Positions 24,301-37,365 of a stretch of DNA of 64,000 nt are shown here, in pieces. Origin of the DNA: Callaeas wilsoni (lineage: Eukaryota > Chordata > Aves > Passeriformes > Callaeidae); NCBI GenBank assembly GCA_013398955.1, contig VWPU01014794.1, positions 1-64,000 on the forward strand, given 5' to 3'. The notes under the pieces are model-generated. The model worked only from the letters and a program-made list of their open reading frames with translations. It ran no database searches and was not told the origin of the DNA. The position numbers and the translations under genes were made by a program. Numbering within the stretch: position 1 is the first letter of the stretch; every line of letters starts with the position of its first letter.

Positions 24301-25079
24301 TCTGAGGATGACTCACTCAAGGAAGGGGAGAATGAATTTCAGGATGAAAGTCTCCCCTTGAAGACACAATCCAGTGTGGACAAGCCGGTGTGGACTCTGT
24401 TCTGAGGCCATGCCCAAGAGTACAGCCAAAGTCCAGTTATGTGTTTCAACTACACTTTATCTGCAGCCAGGCAGTCCTTTGAGGACAAACAGTGTAGGCT
24501 TTATGAAAAAAGATTTTTCTTCCCAAGATCTGCAGGTAACCTGGAGAGGCAAAAATGTATATTCAGCAGCAGCAGTATTTATAAAGTGTCTGGTAGGACG
24601 AACAGAATGCTCTCCACCTCAAGAACCTGCAGGAAGCAGTGGCTCCTGCTTCTCTGACTGTAGTGCTGACTGGATTCCAGGTCCCTGTGGCAAATCTGAT
24701 CAGCAGAAACCTAAAGACAACCCAACACCTGCCTTCAATGAGCTGGCCTTGCTCAAACCTGAAGAACAGATGGTTTACTCTTCTTTTGCGTGTATAGGCA
24801 TTAAATGTGTTCATGAATGCCACTAAGTATCCTGGTTGATAAGCCATGACATGAGTAATAATGCAGGAAGTTGTGCAATCACACTTAGATGCCCACATAT
24901 TGTCAGTGGTTATGAAGGGCGAAAAGCCAAATGTCTTCAGCCACTTAATATACAATTTCTGGTGTATTGTACATAAAATTCCTGAGTGCTGCTGTGAAAG
25001 AGTGCTTTATCTTCTTTATAACTCAGATGACAAATAGAGACACCTAGCTATTCAATGCCCATCTATAGTCCAGTATAAA
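21346..25079. other. Non-coding DNA, nothing recognised
   Basis: No gene recognised. The longest frames are 150 codons on the plus strand (24,374-24,826) and 130 codons on the minus strand (24,563-24,955). They overlap each other and neither resembles a known family, so both are judged chance frames. Confidence 0.4.
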
Positions 25080-25325
25080 TATGGCCCTCCCGGCTGCCAG
25101 GGCACTGTTGACTCATATTCAACTTGCCATCAACCAGGACCACCAGGTCCCTTTGAGTGGTGCTGCTCTTCGATGTCTTGTTCCCCAATCTGTCCATACA
25201 TCCAGGGTTGTCCCATTCCAGATGCAGAATTCAGCACTTGTCCTTGTTAAACTTCATCCAGTTGGTGATTAACCAGAGTGAAAGAATTTTGCAGAGGGCA
25301 GCAAGACTAACAGCTCCACCTAACT
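25080..25325 (-). mobile_element. CR1 LINE fragment (reverse-transcriptase C-terminal part), degenerate
   Basis: On the minus strand this reads as the end of the CR1 ORF2 reverse transcriptase. One frame gives ITNWMKFNKDKC, then a stop codon, then ILHLEWDNPGCMDRLGN, and later LVDGKLNMSQQCPGS. These correspond to the conserved CR1 block 'ITNRMKFNKGKC...ILHLG..NPGC.YRLGNE...VDGKLNMSQQCPGS'. Nucleotide similarity is strong throughout. The copy is truncated on both sides: it lacks the upstream RT core and the CR1 3' tail with its octamer repeats. The in-frame stop shows it is not functional. A poly-T run of about 14 bases follows at its right edge. Confidence 0.9.
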
Positions 25326-27085
25326 GGTTTTTTTTTTTTATTCCTCAAAAATAGACATGTCTGGTGATTATCTTCCTTTAGTTAACTTGTTCTTAGAGCT
25401 ACCACTATATACAGACAAAACCTCCCATGTCCCGTTGTTGTCCTCAATTATGTTAAGATTTCTGCATCTGTCCTAGAATGTGTTTTTCTTTCTGTTTCCT
25501 GAAGGGGAAATGTTATGTCATCATACATTTTTATTGCCTGCTCACTTTGGTGCTAAGTATTGGGTAGGTAACATCTGAGTTGGATAAACTACCATCCAAA
25601 ATTCACTTACTGCTGAATTTCATAGCTCATGCACCTGAAGTAAGTCTCCTGTGACACCTCTGGTTCTATAGTTTTGGTCTGAATCAAAACCACGAAGATG
25701 TTTAGGAGAAACTGTTGTTGTGGGAAGGAGAGGAGAAGCCTATCCAAACGTTTTGAAAATGTACAGTTTATTTTTTCCTTGAAAACTTTAAAAACCTGTG
25801 ATGTGGTTTCTGTGTTTTTTCCCACATAGCTTTGACTTTTCCACATTTATCATTTTACTCATCAATTTGTTTTCCTTTGTCTTCTCCTCAGCAAAAGCTT
25901 CATGAAACCCTTGCTGTTTATAGTTTCAGTATTTGTTGCAAGGGGAGGAAAATTGCTCAGTTTAAGTCAGAAAGCAATCCAAGTGCTGGATACACATGTA
26001 TGAGTCAGGGGTTCAGGTTTCCAAGTCAGAGCCACAGAGTCTGTTCTTCACATGAGGCTCCTAAACTGATGTTTAAATTAGTGCTAAACCCATAAAATGG
26101 CTGTGCACATGCTTGAATGTCTGTTGTATGGAATTTAAACAAATTTTCATGCAGTCAATCAAAATTCTATAGGCAGGGTGAGTACCTCTTGGGCTTAGCA
26201 CTATATAAGTTCTTGGGAAGAGAGCAAGAGAGTTTGCAATTCAGTATCAGTATTTCCTGAAGGCTTATATATTTCAGATGAAGGCTTATCATCTCAATAT
26301 ATGCACTGTTAATTCACATAATTCTTTTAACTCAGTCCTCCAAAACTCAACTCTGCCAAAATTCAGTTCATTGGACATTCAGTTCACTGGTGTTACAGCA
26401 GTAAAAGTGGTAAGAAACTCAAATTTGAAAGAGCCCAGCAAGTCTGCGCTGGAACTTTAACTTTTCTTAATGCTCTAGGGAGAGGTTAATTCTGCTCAAT
26501 CACCTTTTATTCACCTGCAGCATAAAAGGAACTGCAGACACTTTAATATCTGAATTGAAAGGTTGTTGAGTCACCATTATATCTCTGTAGTCTTTGTTCG
26601 CTTGCTATTTTGCAGCTGCTTTTACCATTATTCACTGAGTTGCCACAGAAATCCCTGATAGTGGTACTAAGAGATTTTTATTTCCCTAGCAGTGGGAAAT
26701 AAAGTGCTAATCCAAATCATTACTGCTATCACCAGGGGGCTTTGCATTTAAAGTGCAGGTCGTACAGTAGAATTTGTAGCAGTGAGTGACTGTCTCCAGG
26801 CGTTTGGGAGCGTATACTGGGTTATGTGAGTGAAGGTCTCTACGATTTTGAATTAGACTTTATCGGACTTGCATGAAATATGCCTTGTCTAGGCCTTGAC
26901 CCCTACTACCATGTTATAAGTCATTAATAACTTGGTAAGCATTTTGTCGTAGCTTTACACGTCTGCTATATAAGCTGAACTGGATTTCTTCTTGTGTGCA
27001 AGCTGTAATTTGTGAGTAGTGCCAGATTAAGTGGCACTGTCCTCATCTCTCAGAGGATGTCATGGAAGAGTGCTATATATCTCTG
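25326..27085. other. Non-coding DNA, nothing recognised
   Basis: AT-rich DNA with open frames under 90 codons. No domain, RNA or repeat family recognised apart from the T run at its left edge. Confidence 0.35.
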
Positions 27086-27150
27086 TGTGTTATGTTATGT
27101 TATGTTATGTTATGTTATGTTATGTTATGTTATGTTATGTTATGTTATAT
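27086..27150. repeat. (TATGT)n pentanucleotide microsatellite
   Basis: Eleven perfect TATGT units occupy 27,091-27,145. They are preceded by TGTGTG and followed by one imperfect TATAT unit. Frames through it encode a repeating CYVML pattern, purely a result of the repeat. With this many perfect units it is likely to vary in length between individuals. Confidence 0.97.
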
Positions 27151-28211
27151 TTTGTGGAAAGGTATACAAGAAAGGCAAGTACTTCATGGAGGCTGAAGTA
27201 CCTTCTACACTTTGGAATGGTACACAGCCTGGAGTGCCAAGGAAAGACTAAGTACGTGTTTGTTACCTTTACCATACTACATCTGAGTAGAAACCCCAGG
27301 GTCACAGGTTTTGGGTCATGAATGGATTTGCCATGTTGGCCACCGGGTTTCCAGTACAGAGGCATGGGCTCAGTCCTTCCTATATAATCACATATGGTGC
27401 ACCAAGGCCCCTATAAGTTGCTACACCATAAAGAAATTAGTAAAATAAAATAGTCTCAGGGGATGTTCCCAGTCTGACTGAAATAGTGAGGAAAAGTTGA
27501 TCCTTTATTCTGTTCTTCCCAGTGTGTATGAAGAGAGGAGCAAACCAGAGCAGCTGTGTGCTAGGCCAGGTCTCTTGATTATCCGTATGGCTGCAGGGAA
27601 CCATAGCAGCAGTGTTACACAAAAAGTTCAAAAGATACTTTAAGTAAATTTTTCTTGTTCAGTTGAGTCATATTGGATAAAAAAGACACCATTATGATCT
27701 AGGAGTTTGTTAATTACTGTATTTCATCATCACATTTAACTTCATAATCAGTTTGTGCAACTGTGAGAGCTCAAAGCATGTTATGTCAAGTCAGGCAGGC
27801 CTTCTACAACCTGCTTTCTGACAAAGCAGTCAGTAGCTTATACAGGAGCTGGCCTTCTCTTTTCAAAACCAAAGGAGCAAATCGGTACATGCTTTAAACC
27901 TAGAGACTCCAGAGTACTTCTACCAGTGTCCCACTAACTGAGCCCTAATGCGTTAGGAATTTGGATTCCCTCATGCTATACAGAACATTTGATCATGTAT
28001 TAAGCAAATTGCACCTGGTGGCTAAAAGCAATTGATGATGCACAGGATTACTCTTTTTATTGCTCAAAAGGGAAGGAAAATTATTTTTAGAATGATTTGT
28101 GGGTTTGGAGGAGAGGTAGAAGAAAAACATATTTTGTATGTTTTCCTCTCCATTCAAATAAGTCCATTGATGTGATTCTTGCAATGGTGCTTGCAACTGA
28201 AGCTCGAGTGT
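27151..28211. other. Non-coding DNA, nothing recognised
   Basis: Unique-looking sequence; open frames are shorter than 100 codons and unrecognised. Confidence 0.35.
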
Positions 28212-28234
28212 CTCTGTGAAGAGACTTCACAGAG
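28212..28234. repeat. Perfect 10-bp inverted repeat with 3-base loop
   Basis: CTCTGTGAAG at 28,212-28,221 is followed by AGA and its exact reverse complement CTTCACAGAG at 28,225-28,234. RNA or single-stranded DNA could form a tight hairpin. No T run follows, and the stem is much too short for a microRNA precursor, so function is unknown. Confidence 0.9.
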
Positions 28235-29663
28235 CAAAGTCAAAGCAATGAAATGGATTGCACAACTGGATCTCATTTGTGCTCTCCTCTGAGTTCAGAA
28301 TTAAAATGAACTACAAACAAATGTAACAGTGTTTCCCTTATCCATTTCTCCTGTGAGAAAGTGAAATAAGAAAGACACACAGCATAATAATGAAAAGAAA
28401 GCCATGTTTTTAGAATTCTATCTCTCATAGCCAGCAGTCTGGTGAATAGCCTCAGAGAAGGGGTTTGATGTCTGAGAACCCAATTGGTTCTATGCTTGTC
28501 TACGGGCTTTGTGTTTTACTCTGTATCTCAGGTCTTTTGCAAGCCTTTCCCTCCTACAAAGGTGAAAAATAGTAGGATGAGTGAATATACACAGTCAGAT
28601 TTCCGTCCTTGCCCTGATGGATGGTGAGGAATTAGCAGCAAGAGAAGAAATTATTCTGCATTGTCATAGTTCATGTAAATGCCTAAATAACAATAATAAA
28701 ATTATCTGTAAGCAAAGGTGTCTTACTGTAGTGTCTTTCACACTGCTGCCCACAAGGCTTCAGCTGGCCTAACAGGTGGTCTGAGCTTGAAGTGGTCTGA
28801 GTTGTGCTGAGCTATGCTGTACATGTTTAGTTGCTTAGTTATGCAAAGCAAGTTAAACTGCATGCCTGCTTTGGTTTATGTGCCATAATTCCTTTCCAGA
28901 TTGTCCAAGTACTTAGCAATCAATGCCTGCTTAGCGCAATTCTGTCACTGTTTTCTGGGTGAAAACAGTAGAGAGCAGGGGAAAAGTGTTTTTCATGTGT
29001 GCCCACAGCAAGAACTCCAGTCTGCACAAATCTTGTGTGATTGATGCAGTTACCATCACCTGATACAAGTAATCTTAATTCCTTCTGTAACATATATGGC
29101 TTTGGAGAACACTGATTCTGATACTTCCTTTAGACCTCTGGTTTTGTTGACTTGGTTCTTATTGCAATGGATTGTGAGAAGAAAGAATCTGTCCCTATGT
29201 GTTTTGCAGCATTCGCAGTTTAATTTAAACCCTGCTATGAAAAAGAAATGGGATCTCTGAAAAGCTTGGTATCATAAGGCTTCTGGTATTTACACACCAT
29301 CTGCTTCAATACACAATGGATAGCTGATCAGCTCCTTTCTGTAGCAGCAGGTAATGTGGTGTTCCTGTGAATGGCTAATATTGGTCCCAGTTCTCTACTA
29401 GTGTAAGAGGAAAGAAAACAGGTCTTAGAGAGGGTGTACATGTATATTCATTCTTCCTAAGTTGCTATGATCACATATTGTTGTCCTACCTAAATGCGGT
29501 AATAAAAGCATTTTGGCCTGTTAGCTCCTTCATGACCCAGTCATCTGTAAGGATGATGCCCTCAGCCATCAGACTGTAAGATCTTGTCTCCCCTAATGAC
29601 AGCAGGACAAAGGCTGGCCTGTTGCTACGTGTTTGGTTCAGAATGCTGAATCTAACACCCTTG
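28235..29663. other. Non-coding DNA, nothing recognised
   Basis: AT-rich sequence, no gene or repeat family recognised. The only open frame near 60 codons (28,581-28,772) has no recognisable product. Confidence 0.35.
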
Positions 29664-29720
29664 ACTTTTTTTCTGTCTCTCTCTCTTTTCTCTCCTTTTT
29701 TTTTCTCTTTCTGCCTGCAG
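29664..29720. repeat. Pyrimidine tract ending in a splice-acceptor-like CTGCAG
   Basis: More than 50 bases are nearly all C and T on the plus strand, including (TC)n and T9 runs, ending in CTTTCTGCCTGCAG followed by AGCC. This matches a strong vertebrate 3' splice-site pattern. No downstream coding exon or donor site stands out, so it may be only a low-complexity tract. Confidence 0.6.
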
Positions 29721-32095
29721 AGCCAAAATGCAGGCAAGAATACTTTTTTCCCCCTGCTGTTCTATTCCAGCTTTCTTTGATATCTGAAATTCAGTTTTGA
29801 GAGGAGAAGCTCTTAGAAACTTGTATGAGCCAATAGGGACTGGTCAGAGCATTAATGTAAAATCTTCTAATCCAATTTGTGCCAAAAGGTGCTTGTTAAA
29901 ATGCCCAAACACATCTAAAAGCAGGCTGAAATGGTTTGTTCTTAGTATGTGTTATGCACCCATGGGTCCCATTAGCTTTGTCTGGCCCTGTGCTTTGGCT
30001 TTTGATTATTTGGGAACCAGTTTTCACACTACAGTTTTTATGCCTGTCAAGTACATTTAGACTAGAGTGGGAAAGAAAGCTTCTCATCTGAAGATAAGTT
30101 CTTGACCAAAAGAGGTGAGAGAACAAGATCCCAAAGTGTACCAGCATTGTTGTGCTTATTAAAGGAATTGTGTGCTTGAATCAAGAAGCTGGCAGAGAGA
30201 AATATGAACTGGTGGACACAAAGTGTTTTAAATGGCTATGTTGCAAAGAAAAATTTAGCAAATAATGTTCTTGAAGTCTTAGGTGTTTGTGGGTATGAGT
30301 TCTTCTGCTGGCAGATTTACTTTCAATTTTATAGCTATAAAGCTAAGGAAACCTAGCTAGATGATGAACCATTGGTTACTAGTATTACATATCACCTGTG
30401 TTCAGTCTGAAATATTTTCCCTTAAAAATGAGGAAATTAACAAGCACAAGAATGTGAGAGACAAGCATTGTATACTATGCTTCCTACTAGTTTCTAATTT
30501 TTATCCTTTTTTTTTTTAGCATCTCCATCCTCTTATCTGCTTACAGAATTATATATGCTCAAGTCCATCTGCTAAGGTTGCATCTGAGAAAAAACGGGGA
30601 CTCATCTGAAGAACGTCTGATGTGTCATTTAGCAATCTTTTTTTTCTTGACTAATGTCAGCTCATCAGCAATATTTAAGCTGCAAGTTCATAAGCTGACC
30701 TGCTGAGGGACTCTTTCTAGTTCTTTTTTACCCCAGATTCCTGATGGACTTTTAGAATGCCGTGCTGTTCTGCACTGAACAGCCTAGTTTGTTCTTAGTT
30801 TCCCCAAGTAAACTGGTAGCATTTATGGACCATCAGTCCAGCTGAGACTCAGGAGGGATGCACACCTTTCTGAGGACCCACGCTCTTCTACCTGGATGAA
30901 ATCTTGGATATTTTTGGCTTGTGGATAGACTGAGTTGAATGCTGTGTTGAGAATGAGCTGGTGAAGGTAACCGTGGGATGCAGCAAAAGCAGATCTTCCA
31001 GCTATATCCTTGTGGGACTCTTGCTCTGGTACCATATGTTTTAATGCCATTTTGAGACTAGAGTCAGGGAACAGAAAGGAGTGCTAACTTCTTAGAAGCC
31101 AGTGATGGAGTGCTGCCTCCGCAGAGCAGCCCTGCTACACTTGTTGGTGCTAATTAGTTTGTGTCTGTTGAGCTTCCTTATGACACAGTCTGTTCTAATT
31201 AACACTTCCTTGTAGATTGCTGCTGAACTCCAGAAATCTCATTCATTTGTGACACACATTTCACCATCCCAGGGAGACAAATTTATTTTTTTGACAAAGG
31301 TGCTGATAACACTATCAGACTGCAGTTTAATGTGTGTCTCAGAGATGGAAAGAGGTGACAAGACAGCCTGAGTGGGAGAATGAGTTAAAAATAACACTCA
31401 GAATTGCAGCTGTAATTTGTCTACCAGGTTGAATTGTTTGAGCCCCAGACCACGTAATACTTTATTGACTACCGACAATTTTGGTCAGCGTTTAGGACTT
31501 CAATCTCTGCCTCATTATTCTATGTAGTAACATGAAAAGATACAATAGATACAATTGCTAGAATGAGAAGTTCAGAAATTATATACTTATACTATGTATA
31601 TATTTGTAGCTAAGCACACTATACATGAATAGTGTCTCTCTCTAGTCTATATATATAGTTTGCTTTAAAAAATAAAATAATCAGGAGCTCCGTACGTTAA
31701 ATATAGGCCTTGCAAATAGAATATAGCTGAAACTACTGCAAGATTTAGATCAGAGGCAGCAGCACCTAGAGACCTTGCAACAGGTTTTAGAAATAATTCG
31801 CTACTAAATATATGAGACCTTTTTTGGGCTGTGGCACTTGTCAGTAAGGCTGGCTGCTGCAGAAGAGAAAGGAGTAATTGCAAAAACTGTCTGACTCCAT
31901 ATGTACAATGAAACAGCATTGGACAAGGAGACCTGTGCTATTTCCAGTGCAGCAAAGAACTCTGGAAATTCTGGAAAGCCTTCTCCTGCCACCATAACTC
32001 CTCCTGCACTCACAGCATAGCCACAGTCTGTGCAGGCTGAAGCCTATCTGAAAGTGGGAAGTGCTGGCCAGCGGTTGGGACGTTTTGCTCCTTCT
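29721..32095. other. Non-coding DNA, nothing recognised
   Basis: No gene recognised. A T run near 30,508-30,518 and an AT-rich TATATA-containing patch at about 31,575-31,660 are present. The interval 31,140-31,440 has several homeodomain- and GATA-type motifs and is discussed as a finding. Confidence 0.35.
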
Positions 32096-32136
32096 ACTAG
32101 GAGGAGGCACCAACTAGAAGGCACCACCCTCCTAGT
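32096..32136. repeat. 9-bp inverted repeat enclosing an 8-bp direct repeat
   Basis: ACTAGGAGG at 32,096-32,104 and its exact reverse complement CCTCCTAGT at 32,128-32,136 flank a 23-base spacer. The spacer contains AGGCACCA twice. A hairpin with a repeat-containing loop is possible. No known element is recognised. Confidence 0.85.
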
Positions 32137-35100
32137 TTACATGACCTACTCTATGTGAAAGTCCATATTTTATAGTTACGACCACTGAAGTCAGGAGTTT
32201 GTATGGCTGTTAGCGTGAGTCCTTCCTGAAACAGGTTTTTCCCTGATGCTCATGTCTTCTCTGCATCTCATATTGCACTCTTCTGAGTGGCTTTATGTTT
32301 TACTGCTGTTCTATAGCATGATAAAAACTCCTCTGGAAATGCAAAAGGCAATTTTTCTGCCTTTATGGCTAGCTCAGAATGACTTGACTTTTGCCTTTTC
32401 TCTTCAATCTTCTCTGCAACATAACAAATAGCTCATCTCACAGCGTGGTTTCCTCTAGCAGTTTCTATGTTGGCAATGTCCTGTACTGTGGTTTGCCAGA
32501 AACCGTACTTTCTTACCACATTCTCATTATCCCGGGTCCAGTTAGTAATTATTCTAAGTATCACATACATCCCTAAGAAAGCTGAAGAGACCAGAGTAAA
32601 ATGGACATGGACAAAATGAGGCTTGAACATCCTGGTGCAACACATGTAGAAAACTTGCATGGAGTTCTCTGAATTTTTCTGATATTGATCTCTAATTCTG
32701 TTTTTTATGGCCATGGGTTGCTTTTGCAGGCCCACTTACAAAGACTTCAATTTTATATATCAAGGATGATCATTGTTGTTAAAATAACTTCCAAAAGTGA
32801 CTTTGGGCACTCATTCAAACCTGGACTGCCTTCGGGGAGCCCAAGCCAAGCTAAAGCTGTCTTCCTCATGGTAATGAGATATTAACAGGATCCCAGCAGA
32901 AGAATAAACTGTAAACCAGAACAGTCTCCTCACCTTACACAGACAAGGACTGAGTTAATAGATTAGCTTTGCCACTGGGAGTGGTTATCCATTGACTTCT
33001 ATCCACTGTCTTCCCATCTATCTATCTTCTGTCTCAGCTTGATTAGAAATGGCTTCAGATATGGGTGGAAATGGAGATTTAACTAATTCTTAGTCAATTT
33101 AAAAGGGTTTTTGCAAAGAATACCTTTGAAGAGTGGCTGTTTAAACGGAAGCTTTCTGTTTTGAAGAAACATTTTTCTATTTCTACTCTTCTCAAGTGTT
33201 CTTTCTGTTCAGCTTGGCTTTGCCCTTCTGCTTAATCTGAAAGGAAAATGGTAAATTATGGCAAACGTTGTGGAAATGTCTACCAGCCCAAGTACAAAAT
33301 CTTCTTGGGATCATGAAAAGGCAAGTGGTTTGCTTGATTTGACAGGCAAGTACTTACCCTATGTTTTACATCTCAAAAAGCAATATTGCAGCTCCCAGGC
33401 TCCATATGAAGCTCATGTCACTTTTCCTATATGAGCCATACTTTGCTTTAGTAGTGACTTGTATACAAAAAAAAGGCACAAAATGATTGGAAACTTGAGC
33501 AATAACATCTTTGCAGTTTGCAGGTGCTAGAATACAGACCTTCAGTGTTTCCTATGCTGGGACTCCTCGTGGATACCCTAGCTTTAGAAACACCACTCTG
33601 CTCTTGGAGAGCTGATCAGCTTTCCCACACTTGGAACAGAGGCCTGTTTCCTCTCATGCTGAGGTAAAAACAGTGTAATTCAAAAACTAATGAAAAGAGT
33701 TCCCAGCTTCCATTGGAATTCATAACAGGAGAGTCAAGCTTCTGTTTTCATTTTAACATTAGCAATATCTATGTAAGATAAGCGACATCTTCGGCTTTGA
33801 AGCATGCGTTTCATTAATCCTTTGCTGCTGTGCATTAGACACACAAAATGCTTCTCCAGCTACTTTGTGGCCCAAAGAGCAAGAGTGCTACTTCAGCCAC
33901 TTCTTTCCATTTTTCAGATACTGGTCCATTGCTCATTTGTTGCATTATCCTAATTTCAGTGCACTTGTTAAGAAACACAGGCATGTGGCATGAGGTGAGG
34001 GAAACATGGGATATGGGAGCATAGTCATTCATATTCAAAGAGATGTTGAAGCATCCCTGTAGAACCGACATGTGAAGACCTCTAACAGGCCAGATAGCTG
34101 AGTCCTTTTTCTCTTCTCCTCTCATGTAAGAGAAAAGCATTTTGTATAAATTTCGGCAATTTTTCTTTTGATTTAATTTCTAGTGAAGCAAAGTAGTAAT
34201 TCATTTTTAGAATAAATAGCTCAGTAATCATAGCTCTCACCAAAAGCTTCAGCATGATTCTGACAGACTCTCCTCCAAAACAGTACATGTGAAGTGGCCT
34301 GTTAATTGCTTATTGTATTGATTTAATGAGACCATTTTTTCTTTAAGATGGTTTGGATTTAACAGAAATCTTCATGCTTGTACTTCCTACTAGCATCTTC
34401 AGTGGACTTGCCCACATGCCATAAGATTCTTAGGCAGACCTTTTGCATGTTAATTAAACAGGAAGGAATATCAGCATTCACAACAGGTGGCAAAAAAGCC
34501 CGAAGAAACAACACTTTGCTCTGTGAAGTGTACATAACTTGAGGCAATTTCCAGAAGACATATCTCATCCATTTGACATAGCCAAATGGAGACTGGGAAG
34601 TTTTGCTGAATTTCTACAGGTAACCATGGCAGAAGCCAAACATTTGAGAGTTTCTTGGCCAGTTTCTCAGGTAAATACCACTTTCCCTATAGCTGCATGT
34701 TCTTGGTTATGTTGTTCGGTACTGCCTTTGAAGAGGAGAGATTTTACAGGAGCTCCAGTTCAAACTTTGGTCCACTGAGGACAAAGATAATTGAAGGGTG
34801 TTTACAGATGCCACAGCTGGTCAGTTGTCTTCACAGTGAAGAACTCTACTCTGTGTTGGTGTTCTTGAGGTGAAGAGCTGAAAGATCATTCAGAGCTGCA
34901 GGCAGCCAGGCAGTGCATTACGCTGCTTTTTGAAGAACAGCAGAACACACAGGATGTGCAGCCCTGTCAGAGGGTTTCAGTAAATGCCTCAATGCAAGTC
35001 CTTCTGGCATGTGTGGGCTATCTTCCTTTTTGATGTTAATTGTTTATCAAAAGCAGCTCAGGTGTTGGGAAGCCAATAGCAACTTGTAGCCTGCTGTGTT

Positions 35101-37365
35101 CAGGCCATGCCTACATCATCTTTGAAACAACTTCTTCTGTGTCCTGAGAGCACTCCAGTTAGTAAATCCTGGGCAGATCTCAGGAGTGCTCCATCTATCC
35201 TGATGTAGCATCTTCTGGCCCCTTGCCAGGAAAAGGCACGGAATGTAGACTTGCTCTACACATTGTGATTGACTCTTCAAATGCTGAGGCAATTTTTTAA
35301 TGAGCACATTGTTTTCAGTTTTCAAATGTTGCTCAACCCTCTTTGCACATAGTTAACACAGAGCATTCTACAAAGGCTTTTTCAGAGGGTGACCTGTCAG
35401 TATGGATGTGGCAGCAATCCGTAATGATGGTCTGACTGGTTTTAATTATTAGCCGTTGAACTCTCTTGATTTGTGGGGGTTTGGTTGGGAGGCTGTTCCT
35501 GTTAACTGTGCATTGTCGAAGTGATTGCCAGGTTGGGCAGGCGCAGGGAGATCTCAGCTTTAGAAAAGGCTAAGGAAATAAATAAAAGTTGGTGAAATGT
35601 TTTTCTTTTGTGCTCAATATTAAACATTCATGTAGTTTTCAATTTTCTCTGCTCCGGCTGTTGTCATATGGTTCATAATAAAATTTCCTATCTGTTTTGT
35701 GCTCACTTAAGTTTATCTGGGAACTTACATTGTGGCATCTTTGTCAAAGTCATGTCATTTCGTGTCGTACTAGGTGCAGGCCAGACCGAGGTCTTCAATA
35801 AGTTAATTTTTTCTCACTAACTTAATCTGATCATTCTGAAATGCCTAATTTTCCCATCTGAGAAAAACCCAAACCCCACAGATTTATCTCCAAGTAAGCA
35901 GTTAACAAATCAAATGCACAGAAAACAAGACACATTCAAAATACTTTTATGCAGCCATGGCAATACAAAGTTGTAAATGCCTCCTGTCCCACACTGAGAA
36001 TTTCCTCTGAATTGGAGGAATTTGATTCCCCAAACAAAGGGACTGTACTCAGGTATGCAAAGAGCTGAAGGCTGTTATTTCTCCTATCTAATCCGCATGC
36101 TGCTGCAAAAGAAAATTAAAATAAGGACCTGCGTCCAGCTTTACTCCTGCCTTCAAATCCTGCTTCAGACCTTGTATTGGCTGAATACGGCCATATCCAA
36201 AATACATCTGCAGTGTTTTTAAAAAGAAAATATCATCAAAGTAAAAAATAAATAATATCTTTGTGAAAAATAGCAGTTAACATTGCTGACTCCTTTTTTT
36301 TTGAGACCTAAGTGATCTTTTCTGTGCTACTGAGTGTAGGAAAAGTATCTTTTAAAATCTCAGCCATAAAACAGCAGAAAGAAGGAAGGAAGTTTGTCCT
36401 CTCCCAGACCTGCAGGGACTGACCCATTAGCAGGGCAGGAAGAGCCAAGCGTGTGCAGCATCTGGGAAGGAGGTGGCATAAGTCGCTGATGAAAGATTTC
36501 CTGGTCCCTTGGCTGTAACCTGTCTCACTGGATCACGAGCAGTTTCCTGTGGCTGCAGGAGGCCACCTGCTCCCATGCTGACTCAACAAACAGAGGATAT
36601 ATTCCTGTCTTCCTAGCGGAGTTTCTCTTTTCAGCTGCCTCCCAAAGGCTGAGCAGCTAGGGAAAGAGGAATGTTCATTAGTTACCCTGTTGGTGCAGGG
36701 TTTTCTGCTCTTCCCTCTCAAGGGGTTGTGTTTCACGGGTAGTGTAATAAAACAGGATATTGTGGGAGAAGTTAATGGGTGGGTCAGGCCCTCTCAGTGT
36801 GGAGCTTTTTTTGATTAAAGGCTGCTGCTGAGAAACCTCTGGACTCTCACCCACATGTGCCCTCAGTAACAGCACAATCAGCACCTGAGAAAAGGGACTA
36901 TAAAATGAGAGAGGTGGTAGAAAATAGGTTTGGTGTTATGTGTTCCCCAGAAGGGACCTGTGTGTCTTCTGTCTCTGCAACTTCTTTCCTAAGAAGGGTT
37001 GAACTAGAGCTATTCAGCATCCTGCAGTCGATGTGGTGTTATGTAGGATTTGAAGGAAGTAGTTGCAAATTTGGTGCATAAGGATCTTGTGTGGCAACAA
37101 GACAGACATAGAGACGGCTGCCAGCTGCTCAGCTGTAAGCACTGTGGTGACCATAGTAAGCACTATGATCAGGTCAGTCTGTCTTGAGGGTCTCACACAG
37201 GGCTTGCAATGTGGCCAAGACTTTGCTCCTTTGCCTTCTTCATGTTGTTTGCTTTTACATGGCAAACTCATTTGAGGCCATTGACAGAGACCATGGGACA
37301 TAGACAAAGAGGACATCTGGATACATCGCTCTTCTGTGCAGCAGCTTTAAAGCCACAGTGGAACA
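32137..37365. other. Non-coding DNA, nothing recognised
   Basis: About 5.2 kb with open frames no longer than about 100 codons and no recognisable family, RNA gene or repeat. Confidence 0.4.

Noticed and set aside
24374..24826. 150-codon plus-strand frame as a possible gene
   Set aside because: No recognisable domain, and a 130-codon frame on the other strand overlaps it; consistent with chance.
27012..27321. Frames encoding a repeating CYVML peptide
   Set aside because: The repeat peptide is simply the translation of the TATGT microsatellite.
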